Assembly: GCF_017948485.1 (NCBI RefSeq)
Contig: NZ_JAFFSX010000006.1
Location: 248,001 to 312,000, forward strand
DNA length: 64,000 bases
Origin: Streptomyces sp. GESEQ-35
GTDB lineage: Bacteria > Actinomycetota > Actinomycetes > Streptomycetales > Streptomycetaceae
Reading direction: 5' to 3'
Both the position numbers and the translations under genes were made by a program. Of the stretch, positions 43,225-51,363 are shown piece after piece. The notes beneath the pieces were generated by a model that did not search any database, had not been told where the DNA came from, and was given only the letters and a program-made list of their open reading frames with translations. How positions within the stretch are numbered: the first letter of the stretch is position 1; every line of letters starts with the position of its first letter.

Positions 43225-43826
43225 GCGGGCGTCCCGATCGTCATCTCCACCGCCGTCGGCTCGAAGCCGTTGCAAGGGTTGTTGATCTGCGGGCAGTTGG
43301 AGACGAGGACCAGCACGTCGCGTTCGGCGCGGAGGGTGAGGGAGAGGCCGGGTGCCGAGATGCCGTCGACGATGCCGAGCGTGCCGTCCTTCTCGACCGG
43401 CACGTTCATGTACCAGTTGATGTTGGAGACCAGGTCCCGCTTGCCCAGCCCGTACTTCGAGCCCTCCGCGAGGAAGTTGTCCACGCACGCGTGCTGCGAC
43501 CACGTGTGGTGGCCGTACCGGAGGGTGTTGGACTCCTTGGAGCAGGCGCCGCCGACCGTGTCGTGGCGGCCGACGTCGTCGGCGACCACGGTCATCAGCG
43601 GGGTGTGCTCGTTGGACATGAGCACACTGCCGGCGGTGAGGAAGAGGTTCCCCTGCGCGTGGATCGTGTCGGGCGCGCTGTAGCGGACCGATGTGTCGTG
43701 GGCGTCGTACACCAGGAAGTCGACGGCCTGATTGCCGTGCAGGTCGGTGATGGTCAGGGTCTCGCCGGTGCGGACGACGGACGACCAGGCCGCGCGGGCC
43801 GGAACGACGGTCGTGCTCGTGCTCAT
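43221..43826 (-). CDS. DUF1989 protein, urea-amidolyase-associated protein 2 type (carboxyguanidine deiminase subunit)
   Basis: A 201-residue DUF1989 protein. Conserved stretches are GNQAVDFLVYDAHD, SNEHTPLMTVVADDVGRHDTVGGACSKESN, INWYMNVPVEKDG and VLVLVSNCPQINNPCNGFEPT, with Cys and His residues that could bind a metal. The two DUF1989 proteins beside urea/guanidine carboxylases form carboxyguanidine deiminase, converting carboxyguanidine to allophanate and ammonia. The ATG overlaps the upstream paralogue (ATGA), and its stop overlaps the carboxylase start (ATGA). Confidence 0.9.
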   Translation of the reverse strand: MSTSTTVVPARAAWSSVVRTGETLTITDLHGNQAVDFLVYDAHDTSVRYSAPDTIHAQGNLFLTAGSVLMSNEHTPLMTVVADDVGRHDTVGGACSKESNTLRYGHHTWSQHACVDNFLAEGSKYGLGKRDLVSNINWYMNVPVEKDGTLGIVDGISAPGLSLTLRAERDVLVLVSNCPQINNPCNGFEPTAVEMTIGTPA

Positions 43827-44659
43827 ACGAGCCCCCTCGCGGCAAGGAGTTCGGCGGTGTTCAGGAAGGCCCGGCGGCCCTCGGGGGAGGCGTCCCACAG
43901 CGGGTTGTCGGGCCTGGTCGGCTCGGCTCGCCAGGCGAGGACCTCCAGCGGGGTGCTGACGTAGTCGTCCCGCGGATCGACCGGGTGGGGCACATTGGCG
44001 ATCAGCACCGTGACGTCCTGCTCGGCGCGCAGCGTCACACTGCCGCCCGGTCCTGCCGAACCGGTGAACTCGAGGGCGCCGTCCTCGCGTACCTCGACGC
44101 CCTGGAAGAAGGAGAGCGACGGCGGCAGGTCGCGCGGTTCGAGGCCGTTCTTGGCGGCGGCCAGCTTGAGGAGTTCACGTCCGGCCGGTGAGCCGGACTG
44201 CGGGGCGCCGTCGCCGTACCGCTCGGTGTTCCGTACGAGGGTGGAGGTGCCGCACAGCGCATCGTGCCGCCCTGAGGTGTCGGCGACGAGGGAGGCGAGG
44301 ACCCGGCCCTGGTCGGAGAGGAGCAGCAGGCCCTCGCCGAGGTAGGCGTTCCACTGGACCTTGACCGTGTCGGCGACGTTCAGCCGCTCCCAGGGCCGGT
44401 CGGCGGCGTACAGCAGCAGATGCGCGCAGGCGTCGCCGCGCAGGTCGGTCAGTCGCAGCTCGGTGCCGCGGGCCAGTACCCGGTGGGTGTAGTTGCCGCC
44501 CGCCACCGTCTCCGCCCACACCAGGTGGCCCGCCTCGCAGGGCGGCTCCGGCCAGGTGCCGGCCGGGACGACGGGCATGGTCTCGGTCTGCGCGCCCTCC
44601 TGGGCGCGCGCATGCGCACGGGCTCCGTAAGTGGTCGCTGTCGCCTTCCCCGCTGTCAT
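43823..44659 (-). CDS. DUF1989 protein, urea-amidolyase-associated protein 1 type (carboxyguanidine deiminase subunit)
   Basis: A 278-residue paralogue of the next protein, with GDACAHLLLYAADRPWERLNVADTVKVQWNAYLGEG, VADTSGRHDALCGTSTLVRN, LSFFQGVEVREDG and VTVLIANVPHPVDPRDDY. The first about 30 residues are an Ala-rich extension. It is the first gene of the operon that also encodes the second DUF1989 protein, the carboxylase and allophanate hydrolase. Together these would turn guanidine into ammonia and CO2. The promoter region carries a strong palindrome (44703-44722). Confidence 0.9.
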   Translation of the reverse strand: MTAGKATATTYGARAHARAQEGAQTETMPVVPAGTWPEPPCEAGHLVWAETVAGGNYTHRVLARGTELRLTDLRGDACAHLLLYAADRPWERLNVADTVKVQWNAYLGEGLLLLSDQGRVLASLVADTSGRHDALCGTSTLVRNTERYGDGAPQSGSPAGRELLKLAAAKNGLEPRDLPPSLSFFQGVEVREDGALEFTGSAGPGGSVTLRAEQDVTVLIANVPHPVDPRDDYVSTPLEVLAWRAEPTRPDNPLWDASPEGRRAFLNTAELLAARGLV

Positions 44660-44686
44660 CGCGGACCTCCGGCTCGGGTGTCTGTG

Positions 44687-44722
44687 TTCCTGTCGCCTGA
44701 CATTTCTGTCGCTTGACAGAAA
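44687..44722. promoter_or_regulatory. Palindromic operator of the DUF1989-carboxylase operon
   Basis: TTTCTGTC-GCTT-GACAGAAA at 44703-44722 is a perfect 8-bp inverted repeat. A second, imperfect copy (TTCCTGTCGCCTGACA) directly precedes it at 44687-44704. The site lies in the divergent gap between this operon and the TetR gene. The same palindrome, followed by the same ATTAGG, precedes the APC permease gene at 52925-52944. No ykkC/guanidine-I riboswitch-like leader was recognised in the 28-bp stretch between the palindromes and the operon start. Confidence 0.7.
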
Positions 44723-44823
44723 TTAGGCACCGGGCGCGTCACTGGCATTGCCCGGCTGTTGCCGCCTGGTTACCCATTCCTCACGGAGATCACGACCTGC
44801 GGCGATGTGCGAGGATCGATCGC

Positions 44824-45459
44824 ATGGGCACGAGCAGGGGTCGACGCGTCGGCAGACCGCGGGCCGCGCAGCGGCCCGACAGCGGGCTCGAACCGCGGGA
44901 CGAACTGCTCGCCGCCGCCGCCGAGTTGTTCACCACGCGCGGCTATGCGGCCACCACCACGCGGGCCGTCGCCGAGCGCGCGGGCATGCGGCAGGCGTCC
45001 ATGTACCACTACGTCTCCGGCAAGGAGGAACTGCTCGCCGCGCTCCTGGAGTCCACGGTCACCCCGTCGCTGGCCTACGCGCGTGAACTGCTGGCCGGTT
45101 CCGCCGAGGACCCGACCCGGGCCGAGGACCGGCTCTGGGAGCTGTGCCGCGCCGACGTGGAACTGCTGTGCAGTGGCCCGCACAATCTCGGTGGCCTGTA
45201 TCTGCTGCCCGAGGTGCGCGCCGAGCGGTTCGCCGGCTTTCACGCCGTGCGCGCCGAACTCAAGGACGCCTACCGGCAGTTGCTTGCCGCCACGGCCGCC
45301 GGTGGCGCGCTCGCCAAGAGCGAGCTGGAGCTGCGGACGGATCTGCTGTTCGGGCTGATCGAGGGCGTCATCCTGGTCCACCGCTCCGAGCCCGAGCGTC
45401 CCGTCTCGGTGTTCGCCGAGGCCACGGCGGATGCGGCGCTGCGGATCGCCGGAGTCTGA
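44824..45459 (+). CDS. TetR-family regulator
   Basis: A 211-residue TetR protein. The HTH lies at about 25-70 (LLAAAAELFTTRGYAATTTRAVAERAGMRQASMYHYVSGKEELLAALL), followed by a ligand-binding helical domain. ATG at 44824 is used. It is divergent from the DUF1989/carboxylase operon, and the intervening palindromes are its likely operators. By position it should respond to guanidine, urea or a breakdown product, but the ligand is not known. Confidence 0.92.
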   Translation: MGTSRGRRVGRPRAAQRPDSGLEPRDELLAAAAELFTTRGYAATTTRAVAERAGMRQASMYHYVSGKEELLAALLESTVTPSLAYARELLAGSAEDPTRAEDRLWELCRADVELLCSGPHNLGGLYLLPEVRAERFAGFHAVRAELKDAYRQLLAATAAGGALAKSELELRTDLLFGLIEGVILVHRSEPERPVSVFAEATADAALRIAGV

Positions 45460-45773
45460 GCGCCGCCGGCGGAGGACGATCTTCACCCGTCACGGTGAGT
45501 GTTCCTCGCACGCCCGTACGCCGTCACGCGCCGTGTTCGAATGCTCTCCGAGCGTGCAAATGGGGCCGAGAATACTCGCGTCCTGTGCCCGGTTTCAGGT
45601 GCTTGCTGAATATGACACGGCGATGATCCGGTCGGACTAAGCTCGCCCGCAGCGCACCGAGTTGGCACATATTCGTGCGCTTGTTCCCAAACATGCAAAA
45701 AATCCCGACAGTTCCATGACGTACCCACTGCAAGCTCCCCCGATACCCCGCCGATTCATTTCAGAGGGCCTAC
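45460..45773 (+). other. Intergenic region upstream of the conservon
   Basis: This 314-bp gap shows no convincing gene. It is less GC-rich near its right end, with CATGCAAAAAATCC and GATTCATTTCAGAGGG before the rarA start. It presumably contains the rar operon promoter; no -35/-10 pair was clear enough to place. Confidence 0.5.
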
Positions 45774-47396
45774 ATGGTGAGTGTCCAAGCTCCTCCCGCC
45801 TCTCCGCCCCGCCGACGTGAACTCCCGTACGCGCGCGTGCTGTTGCTGCCCGCCATACTGATGGCCGCGGCGACCGGAGCCGCCGTCGCCCTGGTGACGG
45901 GGCCGGCCCGGCTCGCCGTCGGCCTGTGCGGTGCCGTCGCCACGCTGCTGGTGATCGCGACGGCAGCCGAAGCGGTGCGCCGCGGCCGTACCCTGCGGGA
46001 CCTGCGGGCGGAGTACGCCCGTCACAGCGCGTATCTGGAACGGCGGCTCGCCGCCCGCGACGAGGAGATGTACCGCCTCGCGCAGGAGATCGTGCCCGCC
46101 GCCATCTACCGGCTGCGCGTCGGCAATTCCCCCTACGAGGTGATTCGCGACCTCGGTCTCATCGACCCGTCCTACCGCGAACTCCACGAATCCCAGGTGC
46201 TGTTGGTCAGGTCGATGCTCGAACTGGTCGACTTCGAGGAGACCCTGCGCGACTCCGCACAGCGTTCCTTCGTCAGCATCGCCCGTCGCGTCCAGGCCAT
46301 CGTCCACCAGCAGAACAACGAACTGCGGGAGATGGAGGAGGACCACGGGCGCAACCCCGAGGTCTTCGACGACCTGCTCCGCATCGACCACGGCACCGCG
46401 CTGATCGGCCGGCTCGCCGACTCCATCTCCGTCCTCGGCGGCGGCCGGCCCGGACGTCAGTGGCCCGAGCCCGTACCGCTGTACAGCGTGCTGCGCGGCG
46501 CCATGTCCCGGATCCTGGAGTACCGGCGCATCTCGCTGGACGTCATCGCCAAGGTCAACATCCGCGGCATCTCCATCGAGCCGGTCATCCACGCCGCCGC
46601 CGAACTCCTCGACAACGCCACCCGCTACTCGCCGCCCAACACCAAGGTGCACGTCAACGCCGTCGAGGTGCAGACCGGCGTCGCCATCGAGATCGAGGAC
46701 GCCGGCGTCAGCCTCAGCGAGGAGGCCCGCGCCCGGGTCGAGGGCATGCTGGAACGCGCCAAGGCCAGCGCCGACCTCCAGGACCTCGGCGAGAGCCCGC
46801 GCCTCGGCCTCGCCGTCGTCGGCCGGCTCTGCGCGCGGTACGACATGCAGGTCTCGCTGCGTACCTCGGCGTACGGCGGTGTGCGCGCCATCCTGGTCGT
46901 GCCGCGCGTGATGATCACCGAGGAGCCCGCCTCCGCCTACGCACACGGCATCGGCGCGGCCGCGGTACCCAAGCCCGAACTCGGCGCGCTCGAAGGACCC
47001 AAGCGCAAGGAGAAGCGGCGCCGTCCCACCAGCCCCAAGATCCCCGCGTCGGTCTCCATGGAGGAGGACGTCCCGGAGGTCACCGAGTGGACCGCCCAGG
47101 GCCTGCCCCAGCGCCGCAGCCGGGTCAAGATCCCGCTCAGCCAGCGCCTCGCCGAGCAGGCCGCCTTCGAGCGCGCCGAGCAGGCCGCGCGGGAGGCCGG
47201 AGGGGCTCGGCAGTCCCCCTGGACGGCGGCGCCCGAGCCGGAGCCCGAGCCGGAAGAGAAGGACGAGCCCGTACCCGGCCAGTGGGTCGAGGCGTTCTGG
47301 AACGGACTCAAGCGCGACCCGGACCCCACCGCACCCAGCCAGCCGACCAACGAGCCGGCCCACGCCCCGGCCGACGACGAGGGAGACCTCAAGTGA
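45774..47396 (+). CDS. rarA: Conservon sensor kinase-like protein (RarA/CvnA)
   Basis: A 540-residue membrane-bound histidine-kinase-like protein. Two membrane helices lie at about 20-65. A coiled middle section follows (RRGRTLRDLRAEYARHSAYLERRLAARDEEMYRLA), then an HATPase domain with the N-box HAAAELLDNATRYSPP and G-box LGLAVVGRLCARYDMQV. The C-terminal 120 residues are Pro/Glu-rich and disordered. CvnA proteins assemble with B, C and D components at the membrane like a G-protein-coupled receptor complex, with roles in development and secondary metabolism. It starts the five-gene conservon and overlaps rarB by GTGA. Confidence 0.92.
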   Translation: MVSVQAPPASPPRRRELPYARVLLLPAILMAAATGAAVALVTGPARLAVGLCGAVATLLVIATAAEAVRRGRTLRDLRAEYARHSAYLERRLAARDEEMYRLAQEIVPAAIYRLRVGNSPYEVIRDLGLIDPSYRELHESQVLLVRSMLELVDFEETLRDSAQRSFVSIARRVQAIVHQQNNELREMEEDHGRNPEVFDDLLRIDHGTALIGRLADSISVLGGGRPGRQWPEPVPLYSVLRGAMSRILEYRRISLDVIAKVNIRGISIEPVIHAAAELLDNATRYSPPNTKVHVNAVEVQTGVAIEIEDAGVSLSEEARARVEGMLERAKASADLQDLGESPRLGLAVVGRLCARYDMQVSLRTSAYGGVRAILVVPRVMITEEPASAYAHGIGAAAVPKPELGALEGPKRKEKRRRPTSPKIPASVSMEEDVPEVTEWTAQGLPQRRSRVKIPLSQRLAEQAAFERAEQAAREAGGARQSPWTAAPEPEPEPEEKDEPVPGQWVEAFWNGLKRDPDPTAPSQPTNEPAHAPADDEGDLK

Positions 47397-47800
47397 TCCA
47401 AGCGCGAGCCAACTTCGACTGGATGCTCAAGGATCTCGCCGACGGCGTACCGGGCATCGAGATGATCGTGGTGCTCTCCGCCGACGGCCTGCGCATCGCC
47501 CGCCACGGCGGCGACCCGGACGCGGCCGACCGCGTCGCCGCGGCCTGCGCGGGCCTACAGAGCCTGGCGGGCGCGGTCGCCCACGAGATCCCCGGCAGCG
47601 ACGGCAATATGAAGATGGTCCTCATCGAGATCAACGGCGGCTACTTCTATCTGATGGCCGCAGGGCCCAACGCCTATCTCGCGGTGCTCTCCGACATCAT
47701 CGCCGAGCCCGGCCTGATGAGTAACCGCATGGCCGATCTCGTCGTCCGCATCGGCGCCCATCTCACCAGTCCGCCCAGGCGCAACGGGCAGACCGTATGA
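47393..47800 (+). CDS. rarB: Conservon roadblock/LC7 protein (RarB/CvnB)
   Basis: A 135-residue roadblock/LC7 domain protein (NFDWMLKDLADGVPGIEMIVVLSADGLRIA, GYFYLMAAGPNAYLAVL). Roadblock proteins partner small GTPases, here the RarD-type protein two genes on. GTG at 47393 overlaps the rarA stop, and its stop overlaps the rarC start (ATGA). Confidence 0.94.
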   Translation: MIQARANFDWMLKDLADGVPGIEMIVVLSADGLRIARHGGDPDAADRVAAACAGLQSLAGAVAHEIPGSDGNMKMVLIEINGGYFYLMAAGPNAYLAVLSDIIAEPGLMSNRMADLVVRIGAHLTSPPRRNGQTV

Positions 47801-48207
47801 CTCCTCCGCAACGCCGGCGGCGATTCCCCAAGGCCGAACCACCACCTCCGCCGCCGCGCCCCGAGGGCGGCGGCCAGAAGGTCGTGAAGAAGGTCGAGCG
47901 GCTGTACGTGATCTCCGGCGAGGACGGTGCCCGCGCCCCCCTCGACCTGGTCACGTTAATCGTGGCGTGCGCCGATCCGCCGGCCTCCGCGACACCCGAG
48001 CAGACGGCGCTGCTCCGGCTGTGTGCCGCCCCCCTGTCCGTGGCCGAGCTCTCGGCCTATCTCAACCTGCCGTTCAGCGTGATGACGGTGCTGCTCACCG
48101 AGTTGCTGGCGGCCGACCTGGCACAGGCGCGCGCCCCGATCGTGCGGCAGTCGATCGCCGACCGTTCCCTCCTCGAAGCGGTGATGCATGGACTTCAAAA
48201 GCTCTGA
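47797..48207 (+). CDS. rarC: Conservon DUF742 protein (RarC/CvnC) with TTA codon
   Basis: A 136-residue DUF742 protein with a Pro/Arg-rich N-terminus (about 1-30) and a winged-helix-like domain (PEQTALLRLCAAPLSVAELSAYLNLPFSVMTVLLTELLAADLAQARAP). Codon 54 (47956-47958) is TTA, so translation past this point requires bldA tRNA, which would also delay rarD and rarE if coupling is tight. It overlaps rarD by 20 bp. Confidence 0.93.
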   Translation: MTPPQRRRRFPKAEPPPPPPRPEGGGQKVVKKVERLYVISGEDGARAPLDLVTLIVACADPPASATPEQTALLRLCAAPLSVAELSAYLNLPFSVMTVLLTELLAADLAQARAPIVRQSIADRSLLEAVMHGLQKL

Positions 48208-48808
48208 CACGATCCCGGGCCCACGCACCGAGGACCACCTGCCGCACACGGCCCAGGCCGCGGTGAAGATCGTGATCGTCGGCGGGTTCGGTGTCGGCAA
48301 GACGACCATGGTCGGTTCGGTCAGCGAGATCAGGCCGCTGACCACCGAGGAGACCATGACGCAGGCCGGCATCGGCGTCGACGACAACTACGGCTCCGAG
48401 ACCAAGACCGCCACCACCGTGGCGATGGACTTCGGCCGTATCAGCATCACGGACCAGCTCGTGCTGTACCTCTTCGGCACCCCCGGCCAGGAACGCTTCT
48501 GGTTTCTGTGGAACGGCCTGTTCGAAGGAGCGCTGGGCGCCGTCGTGCTCATCGACACCCGCCGGCTCGAAACCAGCTTCGACGTCATAGGGCGTCTGGA
48601 GGAGCGCGGCGTGCCCTTCATCGTCGCCGTCAACTCCTTCCCGGACGCGCCCCGTTACCCCCTGGCGGACCTGCGCGCCGCGCTCGACCTGCCTGCGGAG
48701 ATCCCCATCGTGGAGTGCGACGCACGCCGCCGGGCCTCCAGCCGGGACACCCTCATGACCCTGATGCGCTTCCTGCACTCGCTCGCGATGACGGGCGCGC
48801 TCACCTGA
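48188..48808 (+). CDS. rarD: Conservon Ras-like GTPase (RarD/CvnD)
   Basis: A 206-residue ATP/GTP-binding protein of the MglA-like group. G1 is GGFGVGKTTMVGSVSEIRPL (33-52), a Thr-rich switch follows, G3 is LFGTPGQERFWFLW, and VAVNSF replaces the usual NKxD. CvnD proteins hydrolyse GTP and associate with the CvnA-CvnB-CvnC complex. It starts within the end of rarC. Confidence 0.94.
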   Translation: MDFKSSDTIPGPRTEDHLPHTAQAAVKIVIVGGFGVGKTTMVGSVSEIRPLTTEETMTQAGIGVDDNYGSETKTATTVAMDFGRISITDQLVLYLFGTPGQERFWFLWNGLFEGALGAVVLIDTRRLETSFDVIGRLEERGVPFIVAVNSFPDAPRYPLADLRAALDLPAEIPIVECDARRRASSRDTLMTLMRFLHSLAMTGALT

Positions 48809-48860
48809 CCGCCGTATCCGCCGTTCCCCAGACATCGGAACCCTTTTCGGAGCGACCCCT

Positions 48861-50339
48861 GTGACGCCTGAATCCCACTCCCTGGCCGGCCCGCACGACC
48901 CGATGACCGGCCCGCCCCCGGGCTGCCCCGCACACGGCGCCGGCCCCGGGGGAATGCACCGGCTCTACGGTCCCGAGGCGACGGACCTGGGTGCCCTGTA
49001 CGAGCAACTCCGCGACGAACACGGCACGGTGGCCCCCGTGCTGCTCCACGACGACGTGCCGATGTGGGTGGTCCTCGGTCACACCGAGAACCTGCACATG
49101 GTGCGCACCCCCTCGCAGTTCTGCCGGGACAGCCGTACCTGGACCCCGCTCGTGGAGGGCATGGTCAAGCCCGACCACCCGCTCATGCCGCACATCGCCT
49201 GGCAGCCCATCTGCTCCCACGCCGAGGGCGACGAGCACCAGCGGTTGCGCAGCGCGGTCACCGGCGCCATCTCGACCATCGACCACCGCGGCATCCGCCG
49301 GCAGATCAACCGCTACACCCAGCGCCTGGTCAACGAGTTCTGCCAGAAGGGCAAGGCCGACCTGGTCAGCCAGTTCTCCGAGCACCTGCCGATGGCCGTG
49401 ATGTGCGAGGTCTTCGGCATGGCCGAGGAGTACGACGACCGCATGGTGCAGGCCGCCCGCGACGCGCTCAAGGGCACCGAGACCGCGATCGCCAGCCACG
49501 GCTACGTCATGGACGCCCTGAGCCGGCTCACCACCGCCCGCCGTGCCCGGCCGCTGGACGACTTCGCCAGCCACCTCATCACCCACCCGGCGCGGCTGAC
49601 GGACGACGAGGTCAGGGAGCATCTGCGCCTGGTGCTCTTCGCCGCCTACGAGGCCACGGTCAACCTCCTGTCCAACGCGCTGCGGATGGTGATCACCGAC
49701 CCGCGCTTCCTCGCCCAGCTCAACGGCGGCCAGATGACCGTGCCCGAGGCGGTCGAGCAGTCCCTGTGGGACGAACCGCCCTTCAGCACGGTCTTCGCCT
49801 ACTTCGCCAAGCACGACACGGAGTTGGGCGGCAAGCGCATCCGCAAGGGCGACGGGCTGCTCTTCGCCCCGGCACCGGGCAACGTCGACCCGCGCGTACG
49901 CCCCGACCTGTCCGCCCACATGCAGGGCAACCGCTCGCACCTCGCGTTCGGCGGCGGCCCGCACGAGTGCCCCGGCCAGGACCTCGGCCGCGCCATCGCC
50001 GACGTCGGCGTCGACGCGCTGCTGATGCGGCTGCCGGACGTCCAACTCGCCTGCGAGGAGGACGAGTTGCGCTGGGCGGAGTCGATCGCCTCCCGCCACC
50101 TGGTCGAACTGCCGGTCCGCTTCGCACCGAAGCCACAGCAGGACGTGATGCAGAAGCCGAGCCACGCCCCGGCCCCACAACAGCGCGCCGACAGCTGGCA
50201 GATCGGCACGGCCCAGCCCCAAGCCCAGCCGACACCGCCCCCCGCCGTCCCCATCGTCCCCACCGAACCGCCGACCCCCGAACCGCCTCGTCGCCCGAGC
50301 GCGTGGCGCCGCTTCTTGCAGTGGTGGCGCGGCTACTAG
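48861..50339 (+). CDS. rarE: Conservon cytochrome P450 (RarE, CYP157-type)
   Basis: A 492-residue cytochrome P450. The heme-binding loop is FGGGPHECPGQDLGRA, and the I-helix reads LFAAYEATVNLL. The K-helix ExxR motif is absent; the region reads EQSLW at residues 299-303. Loss of ExxR is a known trait of CYP157 members encoded in conservons. The C-terminal 75 residues are a Pro/Gln-rich extension ending in RPSAWRRFLQWWRGY. It has a GTG start 52 bp after rarD and ends the conservon; the dispersed repeat copy 5 follows directly. Confidence 0.92.
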   Translation: MTPESHSLAGPHDPMTGPPPGCPAHGAGPGGMHRLYGPEATDLGALYEQLRDEHGTVAPVLLHDDVPMWVVLGHTENLHMVRTPSQFCRDSRTWTPLVEGMVKPDHPLMPHIAWQPICSHAEGDEHQRLRSAVTGAISTIDHRGIRRQINRYTQRLVNEFCQKGKADLVSQFSEHLPMAVMCEVFGMAEEYDDRMVQAARDALKGTETAIASHGYVMDALSRLTTARRARPLDDFASHLITHPARLTDDEVREHLRLVLFAAYEATVNLLSNALRMVITDPRFLAQLNGGQMTVPEAVEQSLWDEPPFSTVFAYFAKHDTELGGKRIRKGDGLLFAPAPGNVDPRVRPDLSAHMQGNRSHLAFGGGPHECPGQDLGRAIADVGVDALLMRLPDVQLACEEDELRWAESIASRHLVELPVRFAPKPQQDVMQKPSHAPAPQQRADSWQIGTAQPQAQPTPPPAVPIVPTEPPTPEPPRRPSAWRRFLQWWRGY

Positions 50340-50390
50340 CGCCCCGAAGGGGCGCGGGGAACTGCGCGACCAGCCCCCACCGGCCCGCAG
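50339..50390 (-). repeat. Dispersed palindromic repeat, copy 5
   Basis: GCGCCCC-GAA-GGGGCGC at 50339-50355 forms a hairpin overlapping the rarE stop and is followed by GGGGAACTGCGCGACCAGCC. It lies between the convergent rarE and pseudouridine synthase genes and probably terminates one or both. Confidence 0.85.
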
Positions 50391-50402
50391 CGAGCGAACC
50401 GC

Positions 50403-51353
50403 TCAGCACCCCACCCACGCGTCGTACGAGTCCCACGCCTCCAGCGCCCGCCCGCTACGGAAGACATGCTCGACCCCCGTGACCGGATCGGTGAACTCCA
50501 ATGCCCGTGCCAGCAGTTGGAGCGGGCGCCGGAAGTCGCCGGCCGGCACGGGGGCGGTCACCTCCGGGTAGAGCGGATCGCCGAGGATCGGCACCCCGAG
50601 CGTGCTCATGTGGACGCGCAGCTGATGGGTCTGCCCGGTACTCGGTGTGAGCCGGTACCGGCCCAGCCCGTCCGCACGCCGCTCGACCAGCTCGACGCGG
50701 CTGACGGCGTTCACCTCGCCGTCGACCTCCCGGGCGGCCGGCACCCCGCGCTCCTTCAGGATCCGGCTGCGCACGGTCCGGGGCAGGGCGAGCCCGGCAT
50801 CGTACGGGGCCACGGCCTCGTACTCCTTGCGCACCCGCTTGTCGCGGAACAGCCCTTGGTAGGCGCCGCGCTCCTCCGGCCGCACCAGGAACAGGACGAT
50901 CCCCGCGGTGAGCCGGTCGAGCCGGTGTGCGGCGCCCAGCGACTCGACGCCCAGCTCCCGCCGCAGCCGCGCGAGCGCGGTCTCGGTGATATGGCTGCCG
51001 CGCGGTGTGGTGGCCAGGAAGTGCGGCTTGTCGACGACCACGATGTGCTCGTCCCGGTACACGACGTCCAACGGGAACGGCACCCGCACCTCGGCCGGCA
51101 GCTCCCGGTGGAACCACACGAACATCCCCGGTACATAGGGCGCGTCCGGCGCCACGGCCCGCCCGTCGGCCCCCACGATCAGCCCGTCGCCGAACATCCC
51201 GTCGACGACCCCGGACCCCGCCCCCGAAAGCCGCTCCACGAGATGCTCGCGCACCGTGGCCCACGGTCCCCCGACGGGCAGCCGCACCCGCGCCGCATCC
51301 ACCCCGTCACGCTGCGGCAGGGGGGAGGACGGGATCCGGGTCTTGCGTCTCAC
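50403..51353 (-). CDS. RluA-family pseudouridine synthase
   Basis: A 316-residue pseudouridine synthase. The catalytic Asp lies in AAHRLDRLTAGIVLFL, and other RluA motifs are YRDEHIVVVDKPHFLATTPRG, KEYEAVAP and TGQTHQLRVHMSTLGVPILGDPLYP. It isomerises uridines in rRNA or tRNA; which site cannot be told. GTG at 51353 is chosen over an ATG 60 bp upstream. An APC permease gene lies just 10 bp upstream on the same strand. Confidence 0.9.
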   Translation of the reverse strand: MRRKTRIPSSPLPQRDGVDAARVRLPVGGPWATVREHLVERLSGAGSGVVDGMFGDGLIVGADGRAVAPDAPYVPGMFVWFHRELPAEVRVPFPLDVVYRDEHIVVVDKPHFLATTPRGSHITETALARLRRELGVESLGAAHRLDRLTAGIVLFLVRPEERGAYQGLFRDKRVRKEYEAVAPYDAGLALPRTVRSRILKERGVPAAREVDGEVNAVSRVELVERRADGLGRYRLTPSTGQTHQLRVHMSTLGVPILGDPLYPEVTAPVPAGDFRRPLQLLARALEFTDPVTGVEHVFRSGRALEAWDSYDAWVGC

Positions 51354-51363
51354 CCGGTCAAGC

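Noticed and set aside
44660..44823. Guanidine-I (ykkC) riboswitch before the DUF1989/carboxylase operon
   Set aside because: The leader is short and filled by the palindromic operators; no conserved riboswitch stems were recognised. A covariance search would settle it.
14552..45459. Integrative element or phage origin of the accessory block
   Set aside because: No integrase, transposase, tRNA border or terminal direct repeats were found; only the dispersed palindromic repeats are present.
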